Source: CAYUYV01 sp964474635
GTDB lineage: Bacteria > Pseudomonadota > Alphaproteobacteria > JAJFIK01
Reading direction: 5' to 3'
DNA length: 11,020 nt
Assembly: GCA_964474635.1 (NCBI GenBank)
Contig: CAYYTT010000127.1
Coordinates: 1 to 11,020, forward strand
Shown in pieces: positions 9,971 to 11,020 of this stretch (position 1 is its first letter; the number at the start of each line of letters is the position of its first letter). The position numbers were made by a program, and so were the translations under genes. Under the pieces are notes generated by a model. It ran no database searches and was not told the origin of the DNA. It worked only from the letters and a program-made list of their open reading frames with translations.

Positions 9971-10057
9971 AAAAACGAAGGCGGGTGCCGCCGCACGGTG
10001 GCATGGCGGAAGGATCACTTGCCCGGGCGGGCAAATGCGACCTTCAGGTCTCCTGGC
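9971..10057 (-). promoter_or_regulatory. Structured GSMT leader with B12-box-like sequence and possible attenuator
   Basis: On the minus strand, GCCAGGAGACCTG (10057-10045) is identical to the core of the 3' 'B12 box' of cobalamin riboswitches. Overlapping it, CAGG-AGA-CCTG and GACCT-GA-AGGTC can form only one at a time. Downstream are the hairpin TTGCCC-GCCC-GGGCAA (10034-10019) and a short GGCGG/CCGCC stem (9992-9980) followed four bases later by TTTTT (9975-9971), about 90 bases before the GSMT start. The upstream parts of a canonical cobalamin riboswitch are not evident; only CTGTCCCGC further upstream recalls one. So this is either a degenerate riboswitch, an attenuator of another kind, or coincidence. 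Confidence 0.3.
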
Positions 10058-10383
10058 CTCCGAACACCGTCGGGCTTTGCGCGCGGCGCCGGAGCGGGAC
10101 AGACGAACGCACGGCGGTACCGCGATCTGGATGAAGCAGATTACGCAAGTACGCCACCATGTTTCGATGGCAGCAGTTTAGTGGAAATCGCGGAATTTGA
10201 AACCTGTGATAGCATTTTTTTTGGGCTTGAAATGACGAGGCCCAACTCTGGTCTGTGTCACCCCATTGCGGTATTCCCATAAGAATTGGAAAGACCCGGA
10301 TGACGCGGGGGATTTAACATTTGGTTTTACACAGACTTGGTTCCACTCTTCTTCAAAAAAATTTGTTCTGCTCTTGCGCCATT

Positions 10384-10406
10384 AAAAAAGCCCCCAAAAA
10401 GGGGGC
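10384..10406 (-). terminator. Intrinsic terminator of pccB
   Basis: On the minus strand, GCCCCC-TTTTT-GGGGGC forms a 6-bp GC stem with a 5-base loop, directly followed by TTTTTT (10389-10384). It lies 75 bases after the pccB stop codon. This is a classical Rho-independent terminator and separates pccB from the betaine-synthesis genes downstream on the same strand. Confidence 0.85.
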
Positions 10407-10481
10407 GGTTCGCCATCCAGATGGTGCCTGAGCGGGGACGGGGGAGACCCTCCCCCGCCCTGCCACAGCCAAAACGCCAGA

Positions 10482-11020
10482 TCACATGGGAATGTTGTCG
10501 TGCTTCTTGGCCGGATTTTTCACATCCTTGTTGCGCAGCATGCGCAGGGCCTTGGCCACCCGGCGACGGGTCGAGTGCGGCATGATGACCTCATCGATAA
10601 AGCCGCGCTGGGCCGCGATGAACGGGTTCGCGAACCGGTCCTCGTATTCCTTGGTGCGCCGGGCGATGGCGTCCGGGTCGTTGAGTTCGGAGCGGAAAAT
10701 GATTTCCACCGCGCCCTTCGCGCCCATCACCGCGATTTCCGCCGTGGGCCAGGCGTAGTTCACATCGCCCCGGATGTGCTTTGAGGCCATCACGTCATAG
10801 GCGCCGCCATAGGCTTTACGCGTAATGACGGTGACCTTGGGCACGGTGGCTTCCGTGTAGGCAAAGAGCAGCTTGGCGCCCTGCTTGATCAGCCCGCCAT
10901 ATTCCTGCGCGGTGCCGGGCAGGAAGCCGGGCACATCCACAAACGTCACGATGGGAATGTTGAAGCAGTCGCAAAAGCGCACGAAGCGGGCGGCCTTGCG
11001 GCTGGCGGCAATGTCGAGAC
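10482..11020 (-). CDS. pccB: Propionyl-CoA carboxylase, carboxyltransferase (beta) subunit, C-terminal part
   Basis: The last 178 residues of an acyl-CoA carboxyltransferase; the 5' part lies beyond the right edge. The subunit moves the carboxyl group from carboxybiotin to propionyl-CoA, forming methylmalonyl-CoA with PccA. Visible conserved blocks are FVDVPGFLPGTAQEYGG, the KVTVITRKAYGGAYDVM segment and the GDVNYAWPTAEIAVMGAKGA block, all typical of PccB rather than of the methylcrotonyl-CoA enzyme. The protein ends with a basic tail, KDVKNPAKKHDNIPM, also seen in PccB proteins. The reading frame is open to the edge, starting with LDIAASRKAARF. Its partner pccA begins nearly 10 kb away on the same strand, and an intrinsic terminator follows this gene, so the two subunits are not on one short transcript here. 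Confidence 0.95.
   Translation of the reverse strand, partial: LDIAASRKAARFVRFCDCFNIPIVTFVDVPGFLPGTAQEYGGLIKQGAKLLFAYTEATVPKVTVITRKAYGGAYDVMASKHIRGDVNYAWPTAEIAVMGAKGAVEIIFRSELNDPDAIARRTKEYEDRFANPFIAAQRGFIDEVIMPHSTRRRVAKALRMLRNKDVKNPAKKHDNIPM

Larger units (their letters stand above)
9884..10481. other. Intergenic region between pccB and the GSMT-SDMT operon
   Basis: Nearly 600 bp without a convincing gene. From right to left (minus-strand order) it holds the pccB terminator (10384-10406), an AT-richer stretch (about 10150-10380) and a GC-rich leader with several hairpins (about 9970-10057), ending in the strong GSMT Shine-Dalgarno (9891-9896). A 78-codon minus-strand frame at 10044-10280 has no recognisable features or ribosome binding site. 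The GSMT promoter must lie here, most likely in the AT-richer part, but I could not choose a convincing -35/-10 pair. Confidence 0.6.

Noticed and set aside
9884..10018. 45-residue N-terminal extension of GSMT from the ATG at 10018
   Set aside because: The extension resembles nothing in the family, while ATG 9883 has an excellent Shine-Dalgarno and gives the usual family length.
10044..10280. A 78-codon minus-strand gene upstream of GSMT
   Set aside because: No Shine-Dalgarno, no recognisable sequence, and it overlaps the structured leader; better read as non-coding.
10251..10337. Inverted pair GTCTGTGT (10251-10258) and ACACAGAC (10330-10337)
   Set aside because: An 8-bp pair separated by about 70 bases is expected by chance in an interval of this size.

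Overview
The window comes from a GC-rich bacterium, most likely a halophilic or halotolerant alphaproteobacterium. The two partial genes at the edges read as alphaproteobacterial-type propionyl-CoA carboxylase subunits, and the interior carries glycine-betaine synthesis and uptake genes typical of salt-adapted bacteria. The genus cannot be fixed from this sequence alone.

Layout, left to right: (1) the 5' part of pccA (biotin carboxylase side of propionyl-CoA carboxylase) on the minus strand, running off the left edge; (2) a gene-free stretch of about 460 bp holding five copies of a 16-bp tandem repeat; (3) a BCCT-family transporter, plus strand; (4) a very large plus-strand gene (about 1641 aa) whose product aligns by eye, from the DUF4011 region through both RecA-like domains, with the large DUF4011/SF1 helicase family, but with the Walker A, Walker B and motif V residues replaced, so it looks like a catalytically dead 'pseudo-helicase'; (5) a perfect 15-bp inverted repeat between convergent genes; (6) a translationally coupled minus-strand pair, glycine/sarcosine N-methyltransferase (GSMT) then sarcosine/dimethylglycine N-methyltransferase (SDMT), which together make glycine betaine from glycine and S-adenosylmethionine; (7) a gene-free stretch of about 600 bp containing the GSMT leader, an AT-richer segment and the terminator of the next gene; (8) the 3' end of pccB (carboxyltransferase subunit), minus strand, running off the right edge.

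How it fits together: GSMT plus SDMT gives de novo betaine synthesis. The BCCT carrier, whose substrate-site residues match betaine rather than choline carriers, would bring betaine in from outside or recapture what leaks. The osmoprotection genes sit between pccB and pccA, which are often neighbours in Alphaproteobacteria. pccB has its own intrinsic terminator and pccA its own leader, so the carboxylase genes here are probably separate transcription units.

The most unusual item is the large helicase-like protein with degraded catalytic motifs. Second-tier items are the 16-bp repeat array upstream of the transporter and the GSMT leader, which contains a 13-nt match to the 3' box of cobalamin riboswitches next to competing hairpins. 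No RNA genes, insertion sequences or CRISPR arrays were seen.
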